DNA from: Margaritifera margaritifera
Lineage: Eukaryota > Mollusca > Bivalvia > Unionida > Margaritiferidae
Assembly (NCBI GenBank): GCA_029931535.1
Contig: JAQPZY010000620.1
Coordinates: 1-64,000 of the forward strand
Direction: 5' to 3'
Length of the DNA: 64,000 nt
Part shown: positions 35,149 to 48,102 of the stretch, one piece after another
Position numbering within the stretch: the first letter of the stretch is position 1
Layout of the letters: each line of letters opens with the position of its first letter
Program-made: the position numbers and the translations under genes
The notes under the pieces: model-generated
What the model was told of the DNA's origin: nothing
The model's database searches: none
Seen by the model: only the letters and a program-made list of their open reading frames with translations

Positions 35149-35898
35149 AGTCAGTAACCTCAGAATATTTTCGTAAACCTAAGAGCTGTGTCAAGACTTG
35201 CCTTAAATTATAGTATCCATTTTTGGTATTTATGAATCAAGTGCAACAATGCCATATTTATTATGACATAATCTATGGAGGTGTTTAATAGGCTTAAGTG
35301 TGTCTCTCTTTACCATTTAATAACAGGCTAAATTATAGCTGTCTTGTATATTTCACGTGACATTGATTTCAAAATTGCCGTTTTGTTTTTTCGTCAAGTC
35401 TTTAACAAGAGATTCGTCTAGGATGGTAGTATATCGTATTGGATATAATAACATGGAATCAAAAATTGAAGACTAAAGGCCTCAGGGTAATAACGGATTG
35501 AGTGGAAAGAGCACAGAAAAAGACTTGCACTAACTCGCACGCTTTCCATTACTTCGCTTGTTGTTCTTCTCCAACATGTCCCCTGCAAACTCTTCTTCAA
35601 AGTATACTATACACTAAAGATTTAGCAAATCTAGACTGATTCACAAAGCAAATTAGGATGAAAAGTTAACTCTTTTGTGCACAAAATACGCGATATACAT
35701 AGACAAATTGCATAAAAGACTATAAAAAGTCAACTTTTTTAACATTCTTGATACAAACAGTATATATTTAAAATGCCAATTAAGGTTTAAGTTTAACCCA
35801 TCTCACGTCTAATTTATGAAAGCTATGTATTAGTACGCGCGTACCAAACATTTGGTGGGGGCCATACTTGATCAGGTCCACTAGTCCGTCTTTTTATG

Positions 35899-36624
35899 TT
35901 CATCACGTCCATGTCGGTACCTAATTTGTACAGTATCATCACGCCTATGTCGGTACCTACCTTGTACAGTATCATCACGCCTATGTCGGTACCTAATTTG
36001 TACAGTATCATCACGTCTGTGTCGGTAATTAATTTGTACAGAATCATCACGCCTATGTGGGTACTTAATTTGTACAGTATCATCACATCTATGTCGGTAC
36101 CTTTGTACAGTATCATCACGCCTATGTCGGTACATACCTTGTACAGTATCATCACGCCTATGTCGGTACATACCTTGTACAGTATCATCACGCCAATGTC
36201 GGTACCAACTTTGTACAGTATCATCAAGTCTATGTCGGTACCTACCTTGTACAGTATCATCAAGTCTATGTCGGTACCTACCTTGTACAGTATCATCAAG
36301 TCTATGTCGGTACCTAATTTGTATGGTATAATCACGCCTATGTCGGTACCTACTTTGTACAGTATCATCACACCTATGTCGGTACCTACTTTGTACAGTA
36401 TCATCACGCCTATGTCGGTACCTACCTTGGACAGTATCATCACGCCTATGTCGGTACCTACCTTTGACAGTATCATCACGCTTATGTCGGTACCTAATTT
36501 GTATGGTATAATCACGCTTATATCGGTACCTACTTTGTACAGTATCATCACACCTATGTCGGTACCTACCTTGGACAGTATCATCACGCCTATGCAGTAC
36601 CTACCTTGTACAGTATAATCAACT
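35899..36624. repeat. 36-bp minisatellite (right arm, about 20 copies)
   Basis: Mirror of 24160-24885 with several unit-specific substitutions, for example 'gtaattaattt' near 36026 and a shortened unit 'tatgcagtacc' near 36590. Open frames again exist on both strands (plus 35896-36618, minus 35823-36587). The differences show the two arrays have drifted independently. Confidence 0.95.
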
Positions 36625-37210
36625 CCTCTTACAGCTTGATGCCAATGTCATCAATCGTTATAGAATCACAATATATAACGTGAAGATATAATTCCTTTAA
36701 TTTGTTAAAAACGAATATAAAAATGTGAACTTTTTTATTATTTTTGCCTAGCAGTTAATATTATCATAGTGAGCTAGTAGCATTTCCTTGTCTTACTGGT
36801 TTCACCAGATTGTGTTAAACCTTGATGTAACCATTACATACACAATTAAAATATGCATCTGATGTTATTTTATTTTAAAAGATACCGCGATTTGAATTTT
36901 TGATCGAATCCTCTTAAAGTTTTCATTAGATTGTCTAGAACTTAAAGGGATGTTTAAATACACCTTAAGGATGTATATACAGAGGGTCTCAAACGGGTAA
37001 TGATTTTGATATTGAAGTTATGAAATGAATTTGCTCGTAAAGGCTAGCAAAAACTGGAAATTAGTCAACGAGTTTCATAATTCCAATATCAAATTATTGC
37101 CTATTATTTGTGTTTTCTATGAGCTATGTGTGATTTTATACTTTTCGTAAAAATTACTTTTTTTCTACTTAATAACTCAACCTTGCTTCATTGTGGAAGA
37201 TTATCTATAA

Positions 37211-37362
37211 TTATTTCAGATGCTTCTGGGTAGATTCCAGGCCACTTGATATTTCGGATGCTTCTGAGTAGATTCCAGGCCACTTGATATTTCGGATGCT
37301 TCTGGGTAGATTCCAGGCCACTTGATATTTCGGATGCTTCTGGGTAGATTCCAGGCCACTTG
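37211..37362. repeat. 38-bp minisatellite (right arm, 4 copies)
   Basis: Mirror of 23421-23572 with identical copy number. Confidence 0.95.
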
Positions 37363-37399
37363 ATTGCTGGAATCTCGGTAATCTTGAAAGTAACAAATA

Positions 37400-39454
37400 T
37401 TAGTGCATCTGAAATCGTGCCATTTTAAAACACTAGCTCATGGTGAGGTCCTGAAGGAGGCAATCAAACAATTAGTAGATGAATCTGAGATACGAGCAGT
37501 TCAAATCACTGAATCAGCTTTATAGCATTAAAAGCTGAAAACTTAAAAAGAAAGTGTCTTGGAGATAAATACTCACAACATTGTTTACGACCTAAATAAA
37601 TTGATCACAGATTTAACAATCAATGGGAAGCAGTCGAAGAAAGTAATAAGAACAAGTGAGACTGTTGACTGACGGATGCCCTGTGAACTGGAACTCGCAG
37701 AAATTAATGTAACAAAGAAGGTCGCTATGGATGAATACGGAGAGTACGTCGACGAGATTTTGGTACAGCGAGATGCATCAAGTTCTATCGGTAATCCACT
37801 GAATCAAAACACTTCTGCTTGAGGTAAACACACTGTAAACCCAGTACAGTACGCCTAGTCCAAACAGATTTCGGTGTGGCGTAGTGATAGAGGATTCGGA
37901 AGAGGATGACAATGTCTCCGTGTTTTCTAGAGCTGCGGTCAGTAGCTTCCGTGACACCATATCTGTGAAAACTGAAAATGGAAATGAACAATTCAGTAGT
38001 GATGAAATTTATATGAAGCTGGAACTGATAAGTCTAAAGATAATGAAAGAGAAACAAAGAATGTATACAAAGTAATCTCCCAACCTGAAAATATCGCATA
38101 CAAAATCCTAAAAATACGGAAGTCCCAAGATTTCACATGTTCTTATTGGTGATTCAAATGTTTGTTGCATGATATTCACTGAAAGATACCTATTCAATGC
38201 TGCCATACCAGGCCAAACGGCCGCTGAGGTTGAAAGGTTACTTGAAAATGTGAAAGCATTGAAAGTAATTAAGAAATAAAATGTGGCAATGTACAGTTGG
38301 GGATATAGAACACTACAAAACATACAGATGAATCCGATCACGTGATTACTAGCATAACTTCAGCAATTGAAAAGGTAAAGCAAATGTTGCCGAAAGCGGA
38401 AATCACATTCGAAAGCATATTGTCAAGACGTAATAAAATAAAATGAATGACACTGCGGATACAGTTAATATTTCATGTTCAAATCAGAACCATGATGTCC
38501 CTAAAGACTAATATCATGAAAACGATCCAGCAGGCATTCGTATTAGTAATCTTGGTGATGAAAAGCAATAATTGACATTCCTAGTTTTCTTCGACGAGGG
38601 CATCTCCGACGGGTACAACATTTCAGAACATTTTAATAAGAAAGAAAAGAAAAGAAACAGGAGCACGCTCTCAAGTACATCCACTTTTGACAAAATGGTA
38701 GAAAATATTTCAGTAAAGTCTAGTTTTTACTTTCCATGGAAGTAATCAATAAGTCTCGCACATTTCTTCACTTTCTTGTTTGTACTTTACGATATGCACA
38801 TAATATTAAATGGTAAGGTTATGATACCAATTTTCTTAATTGGTGCCGCACAAAGAAATTGTATGTGCGCAAGAAATGCATTCTCAGGTGCACAAAAAGC
38901 TGAATTATGGGGAAAAAAATGGGAGGTTTATGAGTTCAAAAGTCGTTATATTGGAGTAGCAATCCTTCCGGAAAACCTAGACTTACATATGTCCAACATA
39001 AAACAAGATCATAACGGTACAGTTATATCGATGTTGTTTGTAGACAAAGAAATACAATTTTATTTGTATTTCTAATCTATCTATCCCGAAGAGTAGTGTC
39101 AATAGAAAGCTCTTTTTTTCTTGGTAAATGAAGTTTTCAAAATGTATATGACTCAAGCACACTCTAAAGTGTGTCCAAGATCTGGAGATTCCTAGAAAAC
39201 CTCAATCTCAACAAATACTGAAGGGCGCACATAACTTGATAGAATAAATAACACTTACGATCTTCAAGATCCTTTGAGAAATCATTTCCCCTTTGATCCT
39301 AAAATTAACATTTTCATCAAGTAAAAGGTTTTATTCATCTTTGAGACCTAAATGCGAAGATAAATGGAATAATTTGTTTTCGACAGGAAATTGCCTGGAG
39401 AAACATTTTAAAAGTTCATAGTAAACTTAGTTGCAATACCAAAGAGAATTGGCT
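37400..39454 (+). pseudogene. Decayed coding region with SGNH-like motif (right arm)
   Basis: Mirror of 21331-23400, read on the plus strand. The GDSN box is at 38148-38159 within 'HVLIGDSNVC', followed by 'PGQTAAEVERLLE' and, after a frameshift, 'AIEKVKQMLPKAEITF'. Stops and frame changes match the left copy, so decay preceded the inverted duplication. The substitution content is consistent with no selection on either copy. Confidence 0.5.
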
Positions 39455-40095
39455 GTCAAACATCTCTGAGGGACAGAAATTCCATAAATGGAAACGTTGA
39501 CATAAAGAAAAAGAGTCCAGGAAGCAAAAGTCGCACATCAGAACTTCTTGCACTTGAAGATGATGATACATTGTTTACTTCGGGACAGACGGGGACGTCC
39601 ACTCCCCGAGCCATGCAGTTTACACTTTATTGCTACTTCAGCAAGATTTGTGGGTTTAGAGGCAGAGATGAGACCAGGAAATTGAAATATAGAGACAAAA
39701 CACTGCCTGAGACCGATACAGGCGAAAAATACCTTCATTATGAAGAACGTGATTCTAAGACCCGGGATGGTTCTCGCAAAGAGATTTCCGTGAAACCAAG
39801 CCTAGATTATTTGCGCCAAATGATGTGCCGGGCGACAGAAGCCCAATTCTCATTTATTTAGAACACTATGGCCCCATGAAAATGAAATGCTCCGAATCTC
39901 CCTTCTGTCTAACTCCAGTTCATGAAGAGAGCTATACTCCCATACATGCAGGGCTGGTATTATTCAATGCCAATGGAAAAAAAAGCTTGGTGAACCGATT
40001 AAATGTGCTGCAAAGAGAGCAGGAATTGATGTTCACAAAACAAACCACTATGTGAAGAAAACAACACGTGTATCCTGGCTAAGACTAGACTAGTG
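39455..40095 (+). pseudogene. Crypton/DUF3504-like tyrosine recombinase relic (right arm)
   Basis: Mirror of 20690-21330. The plus frames 39571-39861 and 39825-40055 cover 'LEDDDTLFTSGQTG', 'FGF..RDE'-type catalytic Arg context, 'YEERDSKTRDG' and 'PFCLTPVHEES', then a shifted frame giving 'TNHYVKKT' near 40040. A frameshift lies at about 39830, the same place as in the left arm. It is inactive. It may be a Crypton element or a relic of a KIAA1958-like host gene. Confidence 0.75.
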
Positions 40096-40202
40096 GTATA
40101 TAATAAATAAATTATAGGGTTCGTACTGTTGTTTTGTGTGGTCTCGCCCAATGTACATAGGGTTCTCTAGCTTATCCGGTTGTACTTCGGTCTCGCCCAT
40201 AA

Positions 40203-40935
40203 TATCCAATAGTACAAACACTATAACCTATTATTATTGCAGAGAGCTATATAATAAGAAAATAAAGGTGTGGTTGTGATTAAACTATTAGTCTAAAAGC
40301 TTTTACATAATGAAGGTTTGCACTGCCAAAAATATGTGTATTAATTTCTTCAGGGTACATGCAATTGCCGAATAATGCCTTAATTCTGATTCGATATGGT
40401 AATGTGAAAAAAAAACACGATTTCTGAGAGCTGTACATTTTTGACATTTTAATAGAAAGTGCTCAGGTGTTTGATTTGTTTGTATGTTCAGTATCTACTG
40501 TTGGAAGGATGATTTAAGAACAAAATCGTTGTTAAACAACAACTGCAGTTGATTCTCAATGGCAAATGTTGGTCTTGAACCACTCCATCACCAATGTAAT
40601 AATAATACGAAGGAATCGTATATTTATGCAGGTAAGCTTTCAAATATTGAATAGATTGGCTGCTTATTATTGCTATTATTAAAGTATTCCACGTTTGATT
40701 TTTAGAAGGCAGAAAAGAATTTTCATAAAGGTTGTTCTCCAAAATGGGGGTCCAATACTGTATGATGATCGAGTGGTGTGGGATTCGTTGTCAACAACAA
40801 AGGAACAAATTAAATCTTCTAAGTATATTGGAGCAAGACCATGGTACATTTTAAACAATTGACTTAGGATTTAATCAATATATGATAAATTTTTCGTAAC
40901 TTAAACATCTTCTCCTTTCCATAACCAACCAGGTT
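40203..40935 (-). pseudogene. LINE C 3' fragment (right arm)
   Basis: Mirror of 19850-20580. The minus frame 40488-40742 includes 'NSFLPSKNQTWNTL' and 'LPLRINCSC'. The HFLLKCQKC zinc-knuckle region is around 40420-40475. Confidence 0.7.
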
Positions 40936-40943
40936 AACATCAT

Positions 40944-40945
<2 letters not shown>

Positions 40946-41024
<79 letters not shown>
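40946..41024. repeat. (TA)n microsatellite (right arm)
   Basis: Mirror of 19762-19836, slightly longer here. Confidence 0.95.
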
Positions 41025-41027
<3 letters not shown>

Positions 41028-41421
41028 CAAATTTGTATCCTCGTGTGTGTTAGTGCCCACTGGAATATGAAATAAAACTATCAGACTATCATGAACTACT
41101 GCCTTGCCTTTTCAGACAAGAACCTGGCATGTACATGCCAAGTCGCGTAACTAGACAGTATAATGCCTACATTTTTATGTTAGGATATTTCTTGAATAAA
41201 TTTGCCAGTCATCTGCATAATAGAATGATTATTTGGATTATGTTTTCGTGTTATAAGCATAGGCTTTGTTTTACATGGGTTAATACTCTGGGACAGAAAT
41301 CATTACCTGTAGTTAAAATTAAAAGTACAGATATGTTCTTCGAAAATAGAAGAATTGAATGTCAGAAATTATACGCTCTTCTAGTTGGTTTTACAGGGTT
41401 ATGCCCTTTTTCGTGGACAAT

Positions 41422-41641
41422 TACCGTCTATACTCGCGTATAAGGCGATACCAACTGCAAACTGCATAGACCCAGATATTCCGTCGCATAATGCGCGGCA
41501 GATCTGGGTCTATGCAGTTTGTAAGGACTAATCAGTAGAACAAACAACATAGACCCTGATCTGCCGGCGCATTATGCGAAGGCAGATCAGGGTCGATGTT
41601 GTTTGCATTTGGACTTGAGTTATACGCGAGTATAGACGGTA
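41422..41641. mobile_element. Composite foldback element (right arm)
   Basis: Mirror of 19146-19365. The terminal 'taccgtctatactcgcgtat' and 'atacgcgagtatagacggta' are near-perfectly inverted here, better preserved than in the left copy, where the outer terminus reads 'taccgtatatactcgcg'. Two internal hairpins are as described for the left arm. Confidence 0.7.
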
Positions 41642-43885
41642 CATCGATTAAGTTTAAATTCCAATGAGATAAGGATAAAATATATAAACAGCTCTGCTTT
41701 TAGTGTGTAATTTTTGTATACTTTCCTGTGAGCATATCCCTTATGGACAACGTTACTAGCGTCCTAAATGCTCCTCCTTCCAAAACGATACCTTTCAGAA
41801 ACCCTTGGCACCTCAGCTTTCTGTAGAAAGGCTAAGTTACAGAGTTGTATCTGTTTTTTTGTTTTTCATTTCTGCATATCATATTTACATTTTAATAGGA
41901 TTGCTTATTATGTTATGCATCACGATGTGGGTAGATATTACAATTTTGCAAGTGCGTATCTTAGAGAAATGAAATAGTTTATTTAACTTGTATAGTTAGA
42001 TGCAATAATTACAAGCTGATGTATTACGTCATAGTTGTACATAGTTTTGTATCCATATTAAATTATCAACTGATATTTACGGGATCCAGGTCCAGTATAC
42101 CAAATATTCCACGTACCTGCTTTTTCTCAGTGCGCGTCATTATAACAAAATTGCACAATATTTAATCTAATATTCAAAGTATATTACAAAAATTGAGCTA
42201 TTGCAGGTTGAAATGCACATTTATCGTGTAATTCTTTTTTCAGAAACATGGTTGGATGAGAGAATATGCGATGAAGATATAACTATCCTAAATTTTCATG
42301 CCAAATTTAGAATGAACAGAAACATATATGGAGGGAGAGTTGCCATCTTTGTCCGTGAAAACATTAATGCCAAGCCAGGTAAATATTGGAAAAGCCAACA
42401 TAAAACTACTAATTGGAGCTATATGCTACCCCCCTCCCCCCATCCCCAATATCGGTCAATATATCTGAGATCTAATAGGCGAATATGAACATAGGAGTAA
42501 ATTCAATAATATCGGATATGTTATGTGCTTGGGCACTTTAACGACAATGAAATAATGAAATACACAAACTAATCAGATCATTCGACATGATGCGACTTGT
42601 CCATAAACCTATTCACTTTTACCGAGTTTTTATCATCATTGATGGATTTGATATTTACATCAAATATCATAGTACTTTCCAGAGGTGTAGCTGAACCCGT
42701 TATTCTTGATTTTGTTCGATATCACTGACTTATTTATTCTAGCCTGACCCTAATAGAACCAGGCTTGACTAGTTACAAGCGTCGTGTTTGGAAATACATT
42801 GACGGTAACTATGATGTATGTTGTTCTATTTTAGCGAATTTGAAATGAAATTTTTATATTTGGTAGTACTGATAGTATGAAGTATGCTTTTTCTACTAAT
42901 TCCATTATAGTAGCAGCATCTTTAAGTATCCCTAGTCGCATAGTTATAGTAAGAAAGTTCGACAGTGTATGGGGGTATAGTGAAATTGCCGTCTTAAACG
43001 CGAACGAAAACGGATACACAAAGATGAAGAAGAAAACCCCATACGTTTTCCTGAAAACTGGAAACAATTTCGACGAAAGAGAAATGAAGTTGTTACCTCT
43101 GTACGGACAGCTAAGGCTAAACCCCGTGACAAATTCTCCAGAAATATCAAGAGAGTGTGGGCAACCCCAAATTCTGTGGTCAGCTAACTAATCATCTGTC
43201 TGAGGAAAATTAGAAATATTTCATTCCTCCACCTGAAAATGATAACAACTTTGTATCAGACGACCGATATGGCGGATTTGTTAAACAACCTTATCGATGA
43301 ACAATCATTGCTGACGGTTATGGTGTTATTCTATTCGAAGACGTGTAGGATGTGCTTATGACCATAAATGCTAGTCAATTATCAGACCCTGATTTGATCA
43401 CTCATAAACTACTCAAGGAGTGAGCATATGAACTGTCAAGTCCGCTCTCCAAATTATTTCAAAAATCTCTTGACATGTGTAAAAAAATCCTGACAGTCGG
43501 AAAATGGTAAATATTATATTATTACATAAAAAGGCAGTAAAAGTTACATACAAAATGTTCCACGTAATTCATTATTAAGTGTCTTAGGGAAAGGAATTGG
43601 ATGCGTCAAGCTTAAACACATTTTAATTTCTTGATTTCTTGGCATGCGCTTGATGAAGGTAAATAAAGTCGAGTAAATTTGTTTGACGTAAGTAAGGCCT
43701 TTGACAAAGTGTGGAACTGAGAGCTTATTTTTTAATTGAATAGAGTAGGCATAACTGGCTCGATTTTATGTTGACTTGAGGATAATCTTTCACGGGCAGC
43801 AACGCTTAGTAATAAACGGATAACATTCAGATCGGAAGCATATCAAGACTGGGGTTCCTCAAGGAAGTATTATAGGTCTCTTACT

Positions 43886-43889
<4 letters not shown>

Positions 43890-43969
<80 letters not shown>
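43890..43969. repeat. (TA)n microsatellite within LINE B (right arm)
   Basis: Pure TA run beginning directly after 'gtctcttactct', i.e. where intact LINE RTs encode Leu-Ile-Tyr-Ile-Asn (codons such as ata-tat-ata). The sequence resumes at 44194 with the next codons (D-I-V-E-E-V). Confidence 0.93.
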
Positions 43970-43970
<1 letters not shown>

Positions 43971-43978
43971 TGCATGTT

Positions 43979-44033
43979 TGAGAACAGAATTTTTAATTCG
44001 TGCTCTCCGTAGTGTACGAATTAAAAACTCTCT
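43979..44033. repeat. Hairpin inside LINE B insertion (right arm)
   Basis: Mirror of 16748-16802: 'agaatttttaattcgt' pairs with 'acgaattaaaaactct'. Confidence 0.7.
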
Positions 44034-44121
44034 AACCAGTATGATAATATTATTTCTTCGTATTTTAAAATCGCGTTAACGTTATCAAGCATTCTCCTGT
44101 TGGATCCAGGTGTATATTTGT

Positions 44122-44124
<3 letters not shown>

Positions 44125-44193
<69 letters not shown>
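44125..44193. repeat. (CT)n(TA)n microsatellite (right arm)
   Basis: Counterpart of 16541-16656 without the GATA block. Confidence 0.92.
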
Positions 44194-44195
<2 letters not shown>

Positions 44196-44574
44196 CATTG
44201 TGGAAGAAGTCGACACTGACATTAAATTATTGGCATATAATATCAGTCTTTACACAAATATCAATAGTCCCGATACTGCTGCAGCAAACCATAAGAAACA
44301 AATATTCAACTGGTCGAACAGTGGGCTTGTAAGTTTATATCCTAACAAGACAGAAAATAATAGTAGTGTCAAGAAACGTAGACGACCTCAACATCCCCCG
44401 CTATTTATGGATGGTACTCAGCGCTATGAAGTACCCTCACATAAATACTTGGATGTGTTGTTCTCGAATAATGTTAACGGGATTAATCATATCAATTATA
44501 TTCTTAAGAAGGCTTGAAAGAAAATTAATGTCCTACGTAATTTCAAATTTGCCCTTGATTGACTGTCTATTGAA

Positions 44575-45490
44575 CGTTTTTATTTTACTCACACAAGACC
44601 ATTATTGGAATAAGCCGATATTGATTGAATGTCTTTATTTTACTGACATAAGACCAATATTAGAATATGCCGATACTGACTGAGTGTCTTTATTTTACTG
44701 ACATAAGACGATTATTAGAATATGCCGATACTGATTGAATGTCTTTATTTTACTGACATAAGACCAATATTCGAATATGCCGATACTGACTGAGTGTCAT
44801 TATTTTACTGACATAAGACGATTTTTAGAATATGCCGATACTGATTGAATGTCTTTATTTTACTGACATATGACCATTATTAGAATATAATATGCCGATA
44901 CTGATTGAATGTCTTTATTTTACTGACATAAGACCAATATTAGAATATGCCTATACTGATTGAACGTCTTTATTTTACTGACATAAGACCAATTTTAAAA
45001 TATGCCGATACTGATTGAAAGTCTTTATTTTACTGACATAAGACCAATATTAGAATATGCCTATACTGATTGAACGTCTTTATTTTACTGACATAAGACC
45101 AATATTAAAATGTGCCGATACTGATTGAATGTCTTTATTTTACTGACATAAGACCAATATTAGAGTATGCCGACCTGACTAAGTGTCTATAGACCATTAT
45201 TATAATATGCCGATACTGACTGAATGTCTTTATTTTACTAACATAAGACCAATATTAGAATATGCCGATACTGATTGAGTGTCTTTATTTTACTCACATA
45301 AGACCATTATTATAATATGCCGATACTGACTGAGTGTCTTTATTTTACTCACATAAGACTATTATTATAATATGCCGATACTGACTGAGTGTCTTTATTT
45401 TACTCACATAAGACTATTATTAGAATATGCCGATACTAACTGAGTGTCTTTATTTTACTCGCATAATACCAATATTGGAATATGCTGATA

Positions 45491-45495
<5 letters not shown>
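44575..45495 (+). repeat. 55-bp minisatellite derived from LINE RT (right arm, about 17 units)
   Basis: Mirror of 15186-16170 and about one unit shorter. Units carry 'tgtctttattttactgacat' and 'agaatatgccgatactga', which in one frame encode 'FTDIRPILEYADTD'. The first, most diverged unit (about 44580-44625) is contiguous with LINE B coding sequence ('THTRPLLE'), pointing to that unit as the founder. The last unit runs into a short TA tract (45495-45530). Confidence 0.9.
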
Positions 45496-45531
<36 letters not shown>

Positions 45532-46780
45532 TTTTCAGAGGGAAGAAGTAAATATTGAGGTAACATAAATTGTCATAGGTGCAACCAACTTAGTATGTTA
45601 AGAAAGAAAACACAGAAAACTTCTTGGAAAACTCTTAAGGACTGATGGCGTATACATCAATTGATACTTCTTTTCATAAAAATGACGCACAAGTTGGTCC
45701 CTGAATTTCTCTCTGATGTATTTTCTTCAAGAAACTAGTCTCGTGAAATGCATAATTCAAAAATGTTTGGTCCAGAACAAAAGTGTATCAAGAATCCTCC
45801 CAACCTTCTACCATTTGCTGTTGGAATCAGCTCCCAGTGAACAAGCGAATATGTGAATCAATTCAAAAGGCTATTAAATGACGGTCGAGCAAGTATTCCA
45901 AAGTACTATTCAACTGGTTAAAGAAATGCCCAGATTTGTCATACTCGCTTTCGACTTGAAGGTAGCACACTCTGAATTCATCTATTCAATAAAAATATTC
46001 TATCCGATGCTTACTGCAACTGTGGCAGCATTGGTACTGTTGAATATTATTTGTTTTATTGCCCACTATATAATGATGTAAGAATATATACATATTACGT
46101 TTACAGCGCCCATGAAGGAATAAACAGTAGAAAATGTGATAATAAGATTTGGAATATGATTGGGAAATACATTTTAAAGTCCTCTATGCCGTCAAAGAGC
46201 ATATCATACATACAAAACGATTTTCTTTACGGAAAAAAATGTGTTATAACAGTCTAGATGTTTTCTAAGTGATGTATGACACGAAATTCAAATAATAATA
46301 ACAACTTTATTTCACAAAAGTTCTCTGTCTTGGCAAGCAGTCTGTTAAGCTTTTGCAAAAATTTATTCATATGTAAAATATCGTCGTGTCATATAACATA
46401 AAATGATTGCGACATTTTTCTTGTCAAATCAGGCAATTTACATTCATTCACTAGTATGATCTTCCCTAATGAAATCTCCATAAGATTTCTAAGTTGAGCT
46501 TGTAATTCTTTGCTGTAAAACCCTTATGAGCATTTACGTCCAATAAATGGAGCTTAAAATAGCTATCTTATAGTCTAGACAGAATGCCTACATAAAGCGA
46601 GCATTAAGTTTTAAATATTAACCAAGATATTGGCCTCTGTGTGCGTTTCATTGTTTGAGATATAATATAATGTCCTTAGTTAATAAAATACAATAGACAG
46701 GCGATGATGAATCCCTAATTCAGATGTTAAATACCACATTTTTTCCCAATAAATAATTCTGACATGAAGTCGTAAAATAG

Positions 46781-46835
46781 TCTGGTTCACCGCTTTCTTA
46801 TGCTCCTCTGCTCACACAAAACGGGGAACCAGAAT
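46781..46835. repeat. Hairpin with 15-bp stem (right arm)
   Basis: Mirror of 13895-13949. Confidence 0.6.
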
Positions 46836-46922
46836 AGTCGTAAGCCGTTATAATTACCTCCCTTGAGAACGGTCAGCCATCTTTTGGCAGATCTTATTAC
46901 CACAGAGAACACAAACTATCCA

Positions 46923-46925
<3 letters not shown>

Positions 46926-46995
<70 letters not shown>
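46926..46995. repeat. (TA)n microsatellite (right arm)
   Basis: Mirror of 13738-13803. Confidence 0.95.
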
Positions 46996-46997
<2 letters not shown>

Positions 46998-47097
46998 AAC
47001 ATCCCAAAATGTATGTAGTTACTGTCTTCTTATGCCCTAACCTTTATGCCAAAATGTAGGGAAATTGTAATTGTCCCCACGCCTTATTCCAAAGCCT

Positions 47098-47098
<1 letters not shown>

Positions 47099-47134
<36 letters not shown>
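47099..47134. repeat. (TTA)n microsatellite (right arm)
   Basis: Mirror of 13598-13630, with one extra unit. Confidence 0.9.
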
Positions 47135-47137
<3 letters not shown>

Positions 47138-47429
47138 GATACATTAAAAATAACATGGCTTTTGAAGTGTTGATATAAAGCAATTTGATACACCAATACT
47201 GTTGGTATCTCAAATTGTGATTCGCCCATGACGTATAAATACGCATAGAATTATGGTTTCAGTACGCATATAATTATTGCTTCTGTAGACTCTAGATCAG
47301 TGATGAATTGCCACTTGTTAATTATTAATAAGATAAGAAAATAATGAGAGAAACAAATAACAATTACCGTTTTGTAATGAATTCAAAATGTTACACAACT
47401 TCATCGAAATCCCCCCTCTACTTTCCCTT

Positions 47430-47432
<3 letters not shown>

Positions 47433-47514
<82 letters not shown>
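47433..47514. repeat. Compound (CT)n(CA)n microsatellite (right arm)
   Basis: Mirror of 13209-13299, shorter by several units. Further CT tracts at 47935-47955 and 48060-48105 correspond to 12625-12800. The remainder to 49496 has no recognised feature. Confidence 0.93.
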
Positions 47515-47515
<1 letters not shown>

Positions 47516-48066
47516 TACTTGCCGTAAGGACAAAACTAAGTGGAAATCTGTGGACTGAGGGAGAAAAAAGAATTTGAGCAAGATGAAAACCTTGAACTTG
47601 AACTTGCACCAAGTAACTTAGAGGAATACCCGAGTCCTTATAATTGTATGTGTACACATTCCAAGTTTTTTGTCTACAGTGTTACACAATACCAATGATA
47701 CAAAGTTGCAATAGCCTGTGGAGATGAGTAGGCAGAACAGTAAATTCCTTGACATACACATACTGTAATCTAGTTGATGCTTGATTTATTTATTTACTTT
47801 TTAAAACCAATCATAAGGTTCTAAAGCAAATCATCTTTTAATATTAAAATGTCTGAAGGTTTCTCTCCCTCTCTCTTTCTCTCTCTGTCAATGTTGGTTG
47901 CTCATTTTTTTTACCTCAATTGATCAAGATGACTCTCTCTCTCTCTCTCTCTCTGGATCTATTATGGTAAAACTGACAGACTAATCGACAAACAGAGAAA
48001 CGGAGAGATGGATGATATAAACAATCTCATAAGTCAGTTCCCACCCACCCACCCCTACCCTCTCTG

Positions 48067-48102
<36 letters not shown>

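Larger units (their letters stand above)
42080..46310 (+). pseudogene. LINE B: near full-length decayed EN-RT retrotransposon (right arm)
   Basis: Mirror of 14419-18707. Order on the plus strand: endonuclease 42150-42480 ('SETWLDE', 'GGRVAIFVREN'); linker about 43045-43180; RT 43370-44560 with 'LSDPDLITHKLLKE' (about 43380), 'FDVSKAFDKVW' (43678-43712), a TA-hairpin-TA interruption at 43890-44193, degenerate catalytic box A-Y-N-I (44233-44244) and 'RRPQHPPLFMDGTQ' (about 44380); 55-bp minisatellite 44575-45495; and the C-terminal zinc-knuckle region about 46010-46080. The right copy has Asn where the left has His at the second catalytic position; neither has Asp. It is inactive. Confidence 0.88.
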
